NCBI RefSeq assembly: GCF_009674805.1
Contig: NZ_WKKI01000029.1
Coordinates: forward strand, 1 to 51,050
DNA from: Metabacillus lacus
GTDB lineage: Bacteria > Bacillota > Bacilli > Bacillales > Bacillaceae
DNA: 51,050 nt
Direction: 5' to 3'
The position numbers were made by a program, and so were the translations under genes. The notes under the pieces were generated by a model that worked only from the letters and a program-made list of their open reading frames with translations, searched no databases and was not told the origin of the DNA. Below are positions 1 to 8,427 of the stretch, in pieces (the first letter of the stretch is position 1; the number at the start of each line of letters is the position of its first letter).

Positions 1-97
1 TCCTTTATTAGAAGTCACGGATAACGTGGGTTTAGCTTCTAGTTTAGGAGATTTTTTTGCATTCGTCCATAAAAAATTCCCCTATAATTTCAATTAA
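1..97 (+). CDS. 3' end of an unidentified gene, cut by the window edge
   Basis: Frame 2 is open from the first base to a TAA at 95-97 and encodes about 31 residues, with the hydrophobic/aromatic ending DFFAFVHKKFPYNFN. The start lies outside the window. I do not recognise the family. The reading is supported only by the open frame and plausible composition, so it could be chance. Confidence 0.3.
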   Translation, partial: PLLEVTDNVGLASSLGDFFAFVHKKFPYNFN

Positions 98-137
98 TAG
101 AGGGTAATTAAATTGATCTTTTGGCCTGTGGATACAT

Positions 138-300
138 ATGCAATGATAGTGGAGGTATTCCGTCTATTGACCCTAAACAGCATATAATGGAGGGCTTTTC
201 AACAGCATAACCGGAAAAACTTCTCTTATTTTCAAAAAAAAAACGCTTATTTCTCCCCTTAATAGGAAATACTCCGCTTATTTTCCCTATTGCTTAATGA
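138..300. repeat. Decayed copy of the dispersed CGGAA/TTCCG intergenic repeat
   Basis: The gap before the YuzF-like gene holds pieces such as GGAGGTATTCCGTCTAT, GCATAACCGGAAAAAC and ACTCCGCTTATTTTCC. The same words recur at 9648-10105, 27478-27672 and 43296-43500. They come in both orientations and look like remnants of one dispersed family. I see no gene in 98-398. Confidence 0.5.
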
Positions 301-398
301 TGGACAATCTGTTTATTTACCTCAGCTCTATAAAAAGGAAAACTGGCTCAGCTGGTATACTTATTGTCATGGCTGTGCCAGTTGCAATGCTGAATATG

Positions 399-623
399 TT
401 AATCCGGCATGATGGAAACAATCTGCTGAATTCTAATGAAAAATGTAGAATCTGAATTCACTTGAATGATGATATGATCTGGTTTCACATCGGTAAGCCT
501 TCCTCGAATTGTATCTCTCACTGTTTGCACAACCAGCATGCTTCCCGTCACACTTTGAAGCGTTTGATACACATAAGGATCAATGACAGTGACATACTGT
601 GTCGTTCCTTGATTTTGCTGCAT
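399..623 (-). CDS. yuzF: YuzF-like DUF2642 protein
   Basis: A 74-residue protein. It starts with the Gln-rich MQQNQGTTQYV and continues with a short beta-rich domain (VTGSMLVVQTVRDTIRGRL, then DHIIIQVNSDSTFFIRIQQI). This resembles the DUF2642/YuzF family of small Bacillus proteins, some of which are associated with spores or the cell surface. The ATG at 621-623 was chosen because a strong GGGGGGAGGG site lies just upstream; an in-frame ATG farther upstream lacks one. No signal peptide or membrane segment is visible. It is followed on the same strand by nothing obvious and preceded by the acetyltransferase gene 70 bases away. Its molecular role is not known to me. Confidence 0.75.
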   Translation of the reverse strand: MQQNQGTTQYVTVIDPYVYQTLQSVTGSMLVVQTVRDTIRGRLTDVKPDHIIIQVNSDSTFFIRIQQIVSIMPD

Positions 624-692
624 GATATCCCTCCCCCCGGCTTTCATACAGTTACACTATATGCTGCCCAGAGAAAGAGGCTACTGAATGAC

Positions 693-1565
693 TTATTGTT
701 TTTCAATCTCCCACATCAGCTCCAGCTGCTGCAGCCAGCAATCAAAGCCCGCGGAATGAAGATGTTCCACCACATCAATACTGGACTTTCCTACGTTTAC
801 AGCACTTCTGGAAATATTTAATTGTGGCTGAAAAACTGCGTCCAGCAAATATGCTGCAAGCAGCTTTGGCATTGGAGCCTCAGGGTGTACATTACATTGA
901 TACAGCTGAATTTCCAGCAATGTTCTGTCAGATGAGAATATTCTTTTGAACAGGGCATACCCAAGCTCTTGCCCTGTTTGAGAGGATAGTAAAATAGCAC
1001 TTGGGTTTATGATGTTTTCCGGCTGGGTCTGCCAGGGTGAATCGTGGTTATAAAAGGGTATTAGCAGAAGCCTTTCAACGGAAATTTGTTGAATTGCTGC
1101 AGAGTACGGCAGCGCAAGGAAAGGAAGTCTGCCTCTTTGATGAAAAATACCCAATACCTCTTTGAGCCTGTAACCTGCAGATTCGTACAGCTTGATGGCT
1201 GCCTCATTTTCTGCCGAAACTTCTAAAGTAGCTATTTCCACTCCTTCTTCCCTGTAATGTTCCATAGACCTGGCCAGCATCATTCTTCCTATCCTCTTGC
1301 CCCTTGCTTCTGGGACAACGCCTGTTCCTCCGTTCCAGCCTCTTACCTTTCCATTTGCTGTACGCTTTCCGCAAAGCAGGATACCTGCAGGAGCATTTTG
1401 ATCGAATGCCATGACGGACATTGAAGGAGACAATCCTTCTTGTCTGATCTTTAATAGCAATGTTTCGCTGGTAAAGAGCTGCTGAGAAGCAAAATCGCCG
1501 AATGCTCTGTTCCATGTCTGGACTGCCTCATCCAGCCGGCATTCCGAGAGCCTTTTCAGTATCAT
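693..1565 (-). CDS. GNAT-family N-acetyltransferase, two-domain
   Basis: A 290-residue protein. The acetyl-CoA-binding signature of GNAT enzymes is at about residues 83-100 (VVPEARGKRIGRMMLA, the R-x-x-G-x-G/A loop), followed by the typical N-x-x-A-I-x-L-Y-x-x-x-G-Y motif near 124-135. The protein is about twice the length of a single GNAT domain. The C-terminal half (about 150-290) shows no clear acetyl-CoA motif, so it may be a degenerate second GNAT fold. The ATG at 1563-1565 follows AAGGGGGAATAAAC. The acceptor substrate cannot be inferred. It lies on the same strand as the HD-domain gene, separated from it by a terminator. Confidence 0.8.
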   Translation of the reverse strand: MILKRLSECRLDEAVQTWNRAFGDFASQQLFTSETLLLKIRQEGLSPSMSVMAFDQNAPAGILLCGKRTANGKVRGWNGGTGVVPEARGKRIGRMMLARSMEHYREEGVEIATLEVSAENEAAIKLYESAGYRLKEVLGIFHQRGRLPFLALPYSAAIQQISVERLLLIPFYNHDSPWQTQPENIINPSAILLSSQTGQELGYALFKRIFSSDRTLLEIQLYQCNVHPEAPMPKLLAAYLLDAVFQPQLNISRSAVNVGKSSIDVVEHLHSAGFDCWLQQLELMWEIEKQ

Positions 1566-1666
1566 GTTTATTCCCCCTTGCCCATCAGAAAGAGTGGCTG
1601 AAAGTCAGGAGCCGCCGATGGTGCGGATATATTTTACAGCGGGCTGTTTGTAGTAATATATTCAGA

Positions 1667-1705
1667 AAAAATGAAAAAAGGAATCTCCTTTTCCCTGAGA
1701 TTCCT
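1667..1705 (-). terminator. Terminator of the HD-domain gene
   Basis: On the minus strand, AGGAATCTC, a 9-base loop and GAGATTCCT are followed by a T-rich run. The hairpin begins directly at the end of the HD-domain gene and overlaps its last codons. Confidence 0.75.
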
Positions 1706-2237
1706 ACATTGATTTTTGGATGGGATTCAATTGTTTTTCAATCATTTCGTCAAGCTGCTGTATCTTCTTCAAAGCCACATCAGGGTCAATTTCCCTGTAA
1801 TGGTGCTTCCCTCCAGGCTCTTCATCAAGTTCATCAGCAAGTTTTACAATCTGCTGCAGCGGCTTTTGCTGTAAGGAGCCTTCAGGCAAATAAGAGTCTG
1901 TATGAAGAAGGACAGCGAGTGCTACCTCTTTTGCAGCACGCCTTTCTTCGCCAAGGCGGATCAGCAGTTTATGGGCGCGTTCAGCCCCCTTAATTGCATG
2001 AATATCATTGGTTTTATACTTTTCATAATCCCATTCTCCATTGGTGTACCACTCATAATGCCCTATATCGTGAAGAAGCGCAGCTTTAGCAGCCAAATCA
2101 GGATTTACCCCATGCTTGACTGCAAGCCTGAACGCATGAAAAGCTACGGCTACTGCATGTGCAACCCCTGATCTCCTTAAGTACTTCTGTGCGATAGGAT
2201 GGGTGAAAACCTCTGTTAACGTAACTCTGCGTGACAA
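1704..2237 (-). CDS. HD-domain protein, putative metal-dependent phosphohydrolase
   Basis: A 177-residue protein with the HD signature ALLHDIGHYEW in its N-terminal half, an upstream His in VAHAVAVAFHAFRLA, and a further LLHTDSYLPEG that may supply late metal ligands. HD proteins commonly hydrolyse phosphoester or nucleotide substrates; this one's substrate is unknown. I chose the TTG at 2235-2237 because GAGGAGGGAG sits 8 bases upstream. The in-frame ATG farther upstream has no comparable site. The family resembles Bacillus HD proteins of the yum-yut neighbourhood, but I cannot give a reliable gene name. Confidence 0.75.
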   Translation of the reverse strand: MSRRVTLTEVFTHPIAQKYLRRSGVAHAVAVAFHAFRLAVKHGVNPDLAAKAALLHDIGHYEWYTNGEWDYEKYKTNDIHAIKGAERAHKLLIRLGEERRAAKEVALAVLLHTDSYLPEGSLQQKPLQQIVKLADELDEEPGGKHHYREIDPDVALKKIQQLDEMIEKQLNPIQKSM

Positions 2238-2409
2238 TACATTCTCCCTCCTCAATAAAATAGTTCTGAATAAAATACCATATGATGAACCAACTCTCAA
2301 CAAAATTGGCATATTCTCTTATAACAATCATTAAGTTTTCCTATTCCTTTTCTACCTGTATAAATTGTTTGCTAAACTTGCTGCAATTATTTGTACAGTT
2401 TATGCGCAA

Positions 2410-2550
2410 TGGACAAGATTGTGCAGTATCAAACTGAAATCGGCCTTGATGATGTGAAAACAAAGTTGTTGTTATTGGATAGTAAGATGAGGAAGAGACA
2501 GCTGTAAAGTATCAATTTGAAAACCAGCTCTTTAAAATGTTGAGGAGGGG
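2410..2550 (+). pseudogene. Possible remnant of a gene upstream of the DUF3221 pseudogene
   Basis: Plus-strand fragments read MDKIVQYQTEIGLDDVKTK and then, after a shift of frame and two stops, DEEETAVKYQFENQLFKMLR. The second piece ends over the ribosome site of the following DUF3221 remnant, as expected for the end of a coupled upstream gene. The evidence is only the protein-like composition and this position, so confidence is low. Confidence 0.3.
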
Positions 2551-2555
2551 TTAAT

Positions 2556-2941
2556 TTGGATCTTTAAAGTTATTATCCTTCACCCTTATTTTCATGCTTT
2601 TGGCTGCCTGGGATTATAAATGAAGCATTCACTTATTAGGGGCTATGTGTTAAAAGTAGAAGATGGGCGTTTTTACTTGCGGAAAATGTTAGCAAAAAAA
2701 CGTACAACGTACTAGTTATCCTTGATGGGGAAAATCTGGTTTCTAAAGATAATCAAGATCTTACTTGGTATTCTTCTGAGATATCCAACATACTTAACGT
2801 TGGAGATAAACTAAAGTGTGGGTGGATCCAGATATAGGTGAACTTGAGTCTTTTCCATCTCATTCGGTCGCAAAAAAACTGAAATCATTAAAGAATAAAA
2901 GAATATCCTCTGTTAAAAAGACCTCCGCTTGCTCTATTTAG
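2556..2941 (+). pseudogene. Decayed DUF3221-type lipoprotein gene
   Basis: A strong GGAGGGG site and a TTG at 2556 lead into pieces of one protein spread over three frames. They are a signal-like KLLSFTLIFMLLAAW where a lipobox Cys would be expected, then RGYVLKVEDGR, FLLAENVSKKTYNVLVILDG, WYSSEISNILNVGDKLK, and VWVDPDIGELESFPSHSVAK. The GYVL...VGDKLKVW...ESFPS...K pattern is that of DUF3221 (YobA-like) lipoproteins. At least three frameshifts, and a Trp in place of the lipobox Cys, make it non-functional. The order of the fragments is unambiguous even though no single frame is open. Confidence 0.7.
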
Positions 2942-3021
2942 AGAGAAGCAGGGTCCTTGTTAATAATCTTTCTAGAATTCCCTTGCTCACCACTTACGTC
3001 ATCTAAAAATCAAGCAGTTAT

Positions 3022-3774
3022 CTAGATCATTTCCTTCACACTGTATATACGGCCGTTTTCAACATGACCCGACAGCAGATTCAGCAGGAGTTCTGCAACA
3101 AAGTCAGTCGACCTTAATTCTCCCTTTATATAATGTTCCCGGAATCTATCCACATGTGCAAAATCATTCTTATTAGTCTCCCTGATGATTTTCTGCATTT
3201 CTGTATCCATCACACCCGGGGAAAAAGAGATAGACTCAACCGGAGCACTGTGATCTCTTTGTTCTGCCGCAAGAGTCTTTGTAAACATGTCCAGCCCCGC
3301 CTTGGTGCTGCAGTAAGCACTCCAACCCTGATAAGGATTTGATGCAGCTCCTGAAGAAATGTTTACAATTCGTTTTTTTCCCTGAAAGTTCTCCAAGAGC
3401 CTTGTAAACGCTGATGATAGAATCATTGGTGCCAGTAGATTAAGGTTTACTTGACTGCTTAAAGAAGCGGTATCTGTTTTGCCCACAGGAGAAATCGGTT
3501 CTACCATTCCGGCATTATTAATCAGCGTGACGGAAAAAGCATCATTCAATTGAAGAAATGAAAAGGCTTTGTCCATTGCTTGATCAGCTTCTTCGGGCAC
3601 AGATAAATCACTTCTTACAACATATAAAGTTCCTTCTGCTTCTTCGGCAAAGCTTTGAAGCTGCTGATTTACATTCCTTGCAATGCAGACAACAGCTGCA
3701 CCCTTCTTCAGAACTTGTTTTGCCAGACTCTCTCCAAGTCCGCGTGAAGCTCCGGTAACGATATATACATCCAT
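3022..3774 (-). CDS. yueD: Short-chain dehydrogenase, YueD-like (benzil reductase family)
   Basis: A 250-residue classical SDR. It has the nucleotide-binding TGASRGLG at residues 7-14, NNAG at 86-89, catalytic Ser at about 140, and YCSTK supplying Tyr154 and Lys158. Length, the TGASRGLGESLA start and the C-terminal SVKEMI resemble the YueD/benzil reductase group, which reduces one carbonyl of diketones with NADPH. The physiological substrate is uncertain. The ATG at 3772-3774 follows AGGAGGCAGAATAT; an upstream in-frame ATG lacks a ribosome site. The gene stands alone between the DUF3221 remnant and the alanine symporter gene. Confidence 0.8.
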   Translation of the reverse strand: MDVYIVTGASRGLGESLAKQVLKKGAAVVCIARNVNQQLQSFAEEAEGTLYVVRSDLSVPEEADQAMDKAFSFLQLNDAFSVTLINNAGMVEPISPVGKTDTASLSSQVNLNLLAPMILSSAFTRLLENFQGKKRIVNISSGAASNPYQGWSAYCSTKAGLDMFTKTLAAEQRDHSAPVESISFSPGVMDTEMQKIIRETNKNDFAHVDRFREHYIKGELRSTDFVAELLLNLLSGHVENGRIYSVKEMI

Positions 3775-3853
3775 ATATTCTGCCTCCTGAATGATGATTA
3801 TCAGTAAAAAAATCACTGTTCTTTCATCCTAACAGGAATATTTTCCTGAAAGC

Positions 3854-3884
3854 AAAAAAAAAGTGCGACGAAGTATCCGCACTT
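3854..3884 (-). terminator. Terminator of the alanine symporter gene
   Basis: On the minus strand AAGTGCG, a loop and CGCACTT are followed by nine T residues, 14 bases after the symporter stop codon. Confidence 0.85.
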
Positions 3885-3897
3885 TCAACAAGAAACA

Positions 3898-5304
3898 TCA
3901 GCCTGCTTTTTTAAGCTCACTGAGTTTATAGTGATTTTCAAAATAATCATTGGTTTCACTAACAATCACTTTCCAAAGAAGAATCAGCGCAATCAAGTTA
4001 GGAATCATCATCAATGCATTTGCCATATCTGCAAAAGCCCAAACAACTGAGAGATTTGCCACCGCACCTGCACCGCATGCAAAAATATAAACCAAACGGT
4101 AGCCGGCAATAGCTTTATAGCCTGCAAGATACTCAAAGCATTTTTCCCCATAAACATACCAGCCTACAATAGTGGAAAAACCGAAAAAGATAACTGAAAA
4201 GGCAACGATATATTCTCCGACAATCCCCAGCGTAGATGAGAAAGCCGCGGAGGTAAGAGCGCCGCCGTCCAGATTTGCATTATGGGCAACGCCGGATAAT
4301 GCACCTCCGGTCGGATCCCAGAAACCTGTTATAATCAGCACCAGCCCAGTCATGGTACACACAATAATCGTCACAATAAATGTACCTGTCATGGCTACTA
4401 GAGCCTGCTTAACTGGATGTTCTGCTTTGGCATTTCCTGCTATCAAAGCTGCCGTGCCCAGACCTGCTTCGTTGGAAAAAATCCCCCTCGACACGCCGCT
4501 TCGAATTGCCTCTGAAACTGCGACTCCCAAAAAGCCGCTGGTAGCAGCAATCGGATTAAACGCATAATGAAAAATCAACTGAAAAGCCGGAAGAATCTGG
4601 TCATAGTTGACAATAAGAATAATGGAAGCGCCGCCCATATAAAGGACAGCCATCATAGGTACAAAAAAGCTCGCAACAGTACTGATTCTTTGTATTCCTC
4701 CAAAAATAATCAAGCTTGTCAGCAAAGCAAGCACAATCCCTGTTACGATGCTTGCAACGCCAAAACTGTCTTCAACAACATTGGCAATTGTGTTGGACTG
4801 AACACTGTTTCCGATTCCGAGAGCGGCAAAGGCACCGAAAAAGGCAAACGCGACCGCAAGGAACTTCCATTTTTTCCCCAATCCTCTTTCGACATAATAC
4901 ATTGGCCCGCTTGAGTATTCACCTGAGTTGTTTTTTACCCTGTATTTCATGGCAAGCAGTGCTTCTGAGTATTTTGTTGCCATTCCCAGGAGGCCGACAA
5001 TCCACATCCAAAAAATTGCACCTGGCCCTCCAAGCGTGACCGCCGTAGCCACACCTGCTATATTTCCATTTCCAATTGTAGCAGCAAGCGCTGTCATCAA
5101 AGCCTTGAAATTGCTGACATCTCCTTCTGCATTTGCAGAGGAAGCCTGCTGTTCCCGGGAAAACCCAAGCTTAAAAGCATACAGCAATCTTCTAAACTGC
5201 AAGCCTCTTAAAGCAAACGTTAAAAATAATCCTGTTCCAAACAGAAGAATCAAGCTTGGAGTGCCCCAGAGAACGCCATTTATCTTCTCAAGTATATTCA
5301 TCAT
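3898..5304 (-). CDS. alsT: Alanine/glycine:cation symporter (AGCS family, AlsT-like)
   Basis: A 468-residue polytopic membrane protein of the AGCS family, which couples uptake of alanine or glycine to Na+ (or H+). Family signatures visible are GTPSLILLFGTGLFLTF near the N-terminus, ATIGNGNIAGVATAVTLGGPGAIFWMW, GPMYYVERGLG, and GVSRGIFSNEAGLGTAALIAG. About ten hydrophobic segments are present. The tandem ATGs at 5299-5304 follow GGGGAGTGTGGGAGAG; the first was taken. The gene diverges from adeR and ald, which encode alanine catabolism, so alanine is the likely substrate (inference from context). A sigma-A-like promoter and a perfect cre site precede it. AGCS proteins have several paralogues, so the symbol is by family resemblance. 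Confidence 0.85.
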   Translation of the reverse strand: MMNILEKINGVLWGTPSLILLFGTGLFLTFALRGLQFRRLLYAFKLGFSREQQASSANAEGDVSNFKALMTALAATIGNGNIAGVATAVTLGGPGAIFWMWIVGLLGMATKYSEALLAMKYRVKNNSGEYSSGPMYYVERGLGKKWKFLAVAFAFFGAFAALGIGNSVQSNTIANVVEDSFGVASIVTGIVLALLTSLIIFGGIQRISTVASFFVPMMAVLYMGGASIILIVNYDQILPAFQLIFHYAFNPIAATSGFLGVAVSEAIRSGVSRGIFSNEAGLGTAALIAGNAKAEHPVKQALVAMTGTFIVTIIVCTMTGLVLIITGFWDPTGGALSGVAHNANLDGGALTSAAFSSTLGIVGEYIVAFSVIFFGFSTIVGWYVYGEKCFEYLAGYKAIAGYRLVYIFACGAGAVANLSVVWAFADMANALMMIPNLIALILLWKVIVSETNDYFENHYKLSELKKAG

Positions 5305-5327
5305 CTCTCCCACACTCCCCAAATAAT

Positions 5328-5341
5328 TGTTAGCGCTTTCA
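5328..5341 (-). promoter_or_regulatory. Catabolite-responsive element (cre) for CcpA
   Basis: The 14 bases TGTTAGCGCTTTCA match the known consensus TGWNANCGNTNWCA at every position. The site lies just downstream of the predicted symporter start site and 24 bases before the start codon, where CcpA would block transcription (inference). Confidence 0.7.
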
Positions 5342-5352
5342 CCTATATAAGT

Positions 5353-5381
5353 ATAATAAATTTTAAGATATAAAATTTCAA
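5353..5381 (-). promoter_or_regulatory. Sigma-A-like promoter of the alanine symporter gene
   Basis: On the minus strand TTGAAA (5376-5381) and TATTAT (5353-5358) are separated by exactly 17 bases. Transcription would start near 5346, just upstream of the cre site. Confidence 0.6.
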
Positions 5382-5413
5382 TTGTTCTTTTCCACAATTA
5401 TCATGGCTTGTTC

Positions 5414-5464
5414 TTGTTGATTTCAACAATAACTTATTACATAATAGCTATATCATAACTTATT
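5414..5464. promoter_or_regulatory. Inverted and direct repeats between adeR and the symporter gene
   Basis: A perfect inverted repeat TTGTTG-attt-CAACAA lies at 5414-5429. Two copies of ATAACTTATT lie at 5429-5438 and 5455-5464. They sit in the divergent intergenic region and may be operator sites, for example for AdeR. The protein that binds is an inference. Confidence 0.4.
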
Positions 5465-5494
5465 GTCAAAAAACATTATAAGGAGGGAGCAGCA

Positions 5495-6724
5495 ATGTCA
5501 AATCTCTCTCATGACCCTTTCCGCCACCAATTTGACCGGCTGGAGGAGGTGGCAGACTCAATAAGTGACGTTCTTCAATGTCCGATAACAATTGAAGACG
5601 TTAACCACAGGCTGCTTGCTTACAGCACTCATGATGAGTGTACCGATCAGGCACGGATATCTACTATTATCGGAAGGCGCGTGCCCGAGAAAGTGATCAA
5701 CAGTTTATGGAAAGACGGGACGATTCCTGCACTGCTGAAAACGAGTGCCCCTGTAAGAGTGAAAAATATTGATGAAGTGGGCTTGGGAAACAGGGTCGCT
5801 ATCTCTATATGGAAAAACGATGAGGTGCTGGGCTTTATTTGGGCGCTCGAAATTGAAAAAAAACTGTCTGACAGTGATTTGGAGCTGCTAAAAAAAGCTG
5901 CTCAGGCGGTGAAAAATAAGCTGCTCAATCTGCAGATAAGGAAGACGAAAAAAGAGGAAAGAAACCAGGAATTTTTTTGGAAGCTGCTCACCGGCCATAT
6001 GAATGATGAAGATGAAATTACCGATGGGTTTCTTCAGATGAATATGACTCCCCCTCCTGTTTTTTCGATTGTTCTTTTTAAGTTCCCTACTGAAATATCA
6101 GCTGTAACAGAGAAACAGCTGAATTATCTTCTTCAAACAACACAGCAAGTTCATGTATATTTATCTACCGCTGACTACGATGAACTGGTGATTCTTGTTT
6201 CGCCAAAAACCGACCAGCCCCTCAATGATTTTAAACAGTTTACTGTTTCGATTATGAATCAGCTTCAGGAAAGGTTCAAAATGCGCTGCATTCCCAGCAT
6301 TGGTGCGATACATGAAGAATTGGCCAAAATTGATTCAAGCTACAAAGAGGCACAAAATGTAATCTCAATTAAGCGGAGATTTCCAACCGAAACGGCTGCA
6401 CTCTCCCACTTCTCTGAGCTTGGCATTTATCAGTATCTGGAATTGCTTCAGGAAAAAAGAAAGCAATTTCCTTACGAAAACTATTCGTTAAAAAAACTAA
6501 AGGAATATGACCATTTACACAAAACAGACCTGGTCGAAACACTGGAAGTATTTCTCGACAGCGACAGCAATATGAACGATGCAGCAAAATCACTCAATGT
6601 TCATGTGAATACACTCAGCTACAGAATGAAAAGAATCAGTCAAATCGGTGAACTGAATTTAAAGAATCCAAACCATAAAATGAGCGTGTACCTCGATTTG
6701 AAACTCCAAAAAATGCCTTTGTGA
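5495..6724 (+). CDS. adeR: PucR-family transcriptional activator of alanine dehydrogenase (AdeR)
   Basis: A 409-residue regulator with PucR-family layout. An N-terminal sensory region (about 1-150, including CPITIEDVNHRLLAYST) is followed by a central GGDEF-like/CdaR middle domain. A C-terminal helix-turn-helix (HTH_30 type) is at about 355-400: MNDAAKSLNVHVNTLSYRMK. It lies immediately upstream of ald in the same direction, as adeR does in B. subtilis, where the product activates ald in response to alanine. The ATG follows AAGGAGGGAGCAGCA. A terminator at its end shows that ald can be transcribed on its own. Divergence from the alanine symporter gene suggests it may control that too (inference). 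Confidence 0.88.
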   Translation: MSNLSHDPFRHQFDRLEEVADSISDVLQCPITIEDVNHRLLAYSTHDECTDQARISTIIGRRVPEKVINSLWKDGTIPALLKTSAPVRVKNIDEVGLGNRVAISIWKNDEVLGFIWALEIEKKLSDSDLELLKKAAQAVKNKLLNLQIRKTKKEERNQEFFWKLLTGHMNDEDEITDGFLQMNMTPPPVFSIVLFKFPTEISAVTEKQLNYLLQTTQQVHVYLSTADYDELVILVSPKTDQPLNDFKQFTVSIMNQLQERFKMRCIPSIGAIHEELAKIDSSYKEAQNVISIKRRFPTETAALSHFSELGIYQYLELLQEKRKQFPYENYSLKKLKEYDHLHKTDLVETLEVFLDSDSNMNDAAKSLNVHVNTLSYRMKRISQIGELNLKNPNHKMSVYLDLKLQKMPL

Positions 6725-6757
6725 AATTTCACAAAGGCATTGATTTTTATTTTCCTT
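6712..6757 (+). terminator. Terminator of adeR
   Basis: A perfect palindrome at 6712-6741, built on AATGCCTTTGTGAAA and its complement, overlaps the adeR stop codon. It is followed by a T-rich tract. Confidence 0.85.
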
Positions 6758-6901
6758 TTTCAACAATGAAAACTTTGTCAAAAGATACTATACTAATTAT
6801 GTATTCACTAAATTGACATGTTTTTATATAGAGGCACTTAAAAGCGGGAAGTTTAGTAAAGAGCTATCTACTTGCTTAGCCAAAAGGAGGAAGTGTATCA
6901 C

Positions 6902-8035
6902 ATGATTATCGGAGTACCTGGAGAAATAAAGAATAATGAAAACCGTGTTGCCCTCACACCAGGAGGAGCTGCCCAATTTATAGGAATGGGCCATCGTGTA
7001 TTAATTGAAAAGAATGCAGGAATTGGAAGCGGTTTCACTAACGAAGCCTATCAAGAAGCCGGCGCTGAAATCATTGAAGATGCTGCAAAAGTTTGGGCAG
7101 ATGCCGAAATGGTAATGAAGGTCAAAGAACCTCTTCCATCTGAATATGATTATTTCCGCGAAGGATTAATTTTATTTACTTATCTTCACCTTGCTGCAGA
7201 GCCTTCTCTGGCTCAGGCATTGAAAGATAAAGGTGTAACATCCATTGCATATGAAACAGTAACAGAAGGCCGCACACTGCCTCTTCTCACACCAATGAGC
7301 GAGGTTGCAGGAAGAATGGCTGCTCAAATTGGAGCACAGTTCCTTGAAAAGCCAAAAGGTGGAAAAGGTATCCTGCTTGCAGGCGTACCTGGAGTGAACC
7401 GCGGCAAAGTAACAATCATCGGCGGCGGTGTGGTAGGAACAAACGCTGCGAAGATGGCAATCGGACTTGGAGCAGATGTCACCATCATTGATTTAAGCGC
7501 AGAGCGTCTGCGCCAGCTGGATGACATTTTCGGCAATTCCATTAAAACGCTGATGTCTAATCCAATTAACATTGCTGCTGCAGTAAAAGAAGCTGATCTG
7601 TTAATCTGCGCAGTTCTAATTCCTGGAGCAAAGGCACCTACGCTTGTAACGGAAGAAATGGTAAAAGCAATGAACCCTGGATCTGTGATTGTTGACGTGG
7701 CAATTGATCAGGGCGGAATTGTTGAAACGGTTGACCATATCACAACTCATGACAATCCAACCTATGAAAAATACGGTGTACTTCACTATGCTGTTGCAAA
7801 TATGCCAGGCGCTGTTCCTAGAACATCGACAATGGCATTAACAAATGTAACGGTGCCATACGCACTTCAAATTGCCAACAAAGGCGTCGTACGTGCAATC
7901 CACGACAACCCTTCTCTCAAAGCTGGCGTGAATGTAGCAAAAGGCGAAATCACGTACGAAGCAGTAGCAAGAGACCTTGGCCATGGATTTGTACCGGTTG
8001 AAGTTGTGTTCGAAAGAGAGTTTTCTGTAAACTAA
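6902..8035 (+). CDS. ald: Alanine dehydrogenase
   Basis: A 377-residue NAD-dependent L-alanine dehydrogenase. It catalyses reversible deamination of L-alanine to pyruvate and ammonium, used for alanine catabolism and during sporulation. [20 protein letters not shown] at the N-terminus is diagnostic. Substrate residues Lys75 (MKVKEP) and His96 (YLHLA) are present, as are the Rossmann loop [14 protein letters not shown] and the late Asp in [11 protein letters not shown]. The length matches the family. The ATG at 6902 follows AAAGGAGG with an 11-base spacer. It lies downstream of its probable activator adeR, with an intervening terminator, and ends in its own terminator. Confidence 0.97.
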   Translation: MIIGVPGEIKNNENRVALTPGGAAQFIGMGHRVLIEKNAGIGSGFTNEAYQEAGAEIIEDAAKVWADAEMVMKVKEPLPSEYDYFREGLILFTYLHLAAEPSLAQALKDKGVTSIAYETVTEGRTLPLLTPMSEVAGRMAAQIGAQFLEKPKGGKGILLAGVPGVNRGKVTIIGGGVVGTNAAKMAIGLGADVTIIDLSAERLRQLDDIFGNSIKTLMSNPINIAAAVKEADLLICAVLIPGAKAPTLVTEEMVKAMNPGSVIVDVAIDQGGIVETVDHITTHDNPTYEKYGVLHYAVANMPGAVPRTSTMALTNVTVPYALQIANKGVVRAIHDNPSLKAGVNVAKGEITYEAVARDLGHGFVPVEVVFEREFSVN

Positions 8036-8054
8036 ATATCGTTTTAGCTGCAAG

Positions 8055-8080
8055 AGCTGCCGAAATTCGGCAGCTTTTTT
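8055..8080 (+). terminator. Terminator of ald
   Basis: AGCTGCCGAA and TTCGGCAGCT form a 10-bp stem around a single A, followed by six T residues, 20 bases after the ald stop. Confidence 0.9.
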
Positions 8081-8151
8081 GATTTTGAATGTAACTGAAG
8101 GAATCTCGGAACATGGATGTGGGTGCTGCGCTGCTCAACGGTTTAAACCGA

Positions 8152-8380
8152 GTGGAATAGCTGCAGAAATGTCGGAAAAGCTACGGAAATGTCCTTCATA
8201 ATGCTGATGAAGGACAAAAACCAGTGGAAAAGCAGGTGAAATGTCCTTCATAAGAGCGATGAAGGACATAACTCTGTGGAATAGCTACAGAAATGTCCTT
8301 CATAAGGCCAATGAAGGACATAACTCTGTGGAATAGCTACGGAAATGTCCTTCATCAAAATGATAAAGGGACAAAACCTT
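8152..8380. repeat. Array of four hairpin units, about 52 bp each
   Basis: Units start with GTGGAA at 8152, 8224, 8276 and 8328. The middle two are exactly 52 bp long and the first carries an extra 20 bp. Each contains ATGTCCTTCAT, a short variable loop and ATGAAGGACA(T), giving an 11-bp stem; in the last unit the right arm is degraded. Loop bases differ between units while the arms are kept. No gene is seen in 8036-8665 apart from this array and the ald terminator. Confidence 0.85.
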
Positions 8381-8427
8381 TTTTAATTTTGTTTTTGACA
8401 CTCTGGTATTGCCTGTCCAGTTATAGA

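Noticed and set aside
1902-2171. Plus-strand open frame across the HD-domain gene
   Set aside because: It is antisense to a gene with a clear HD motif and has no ribosome site.
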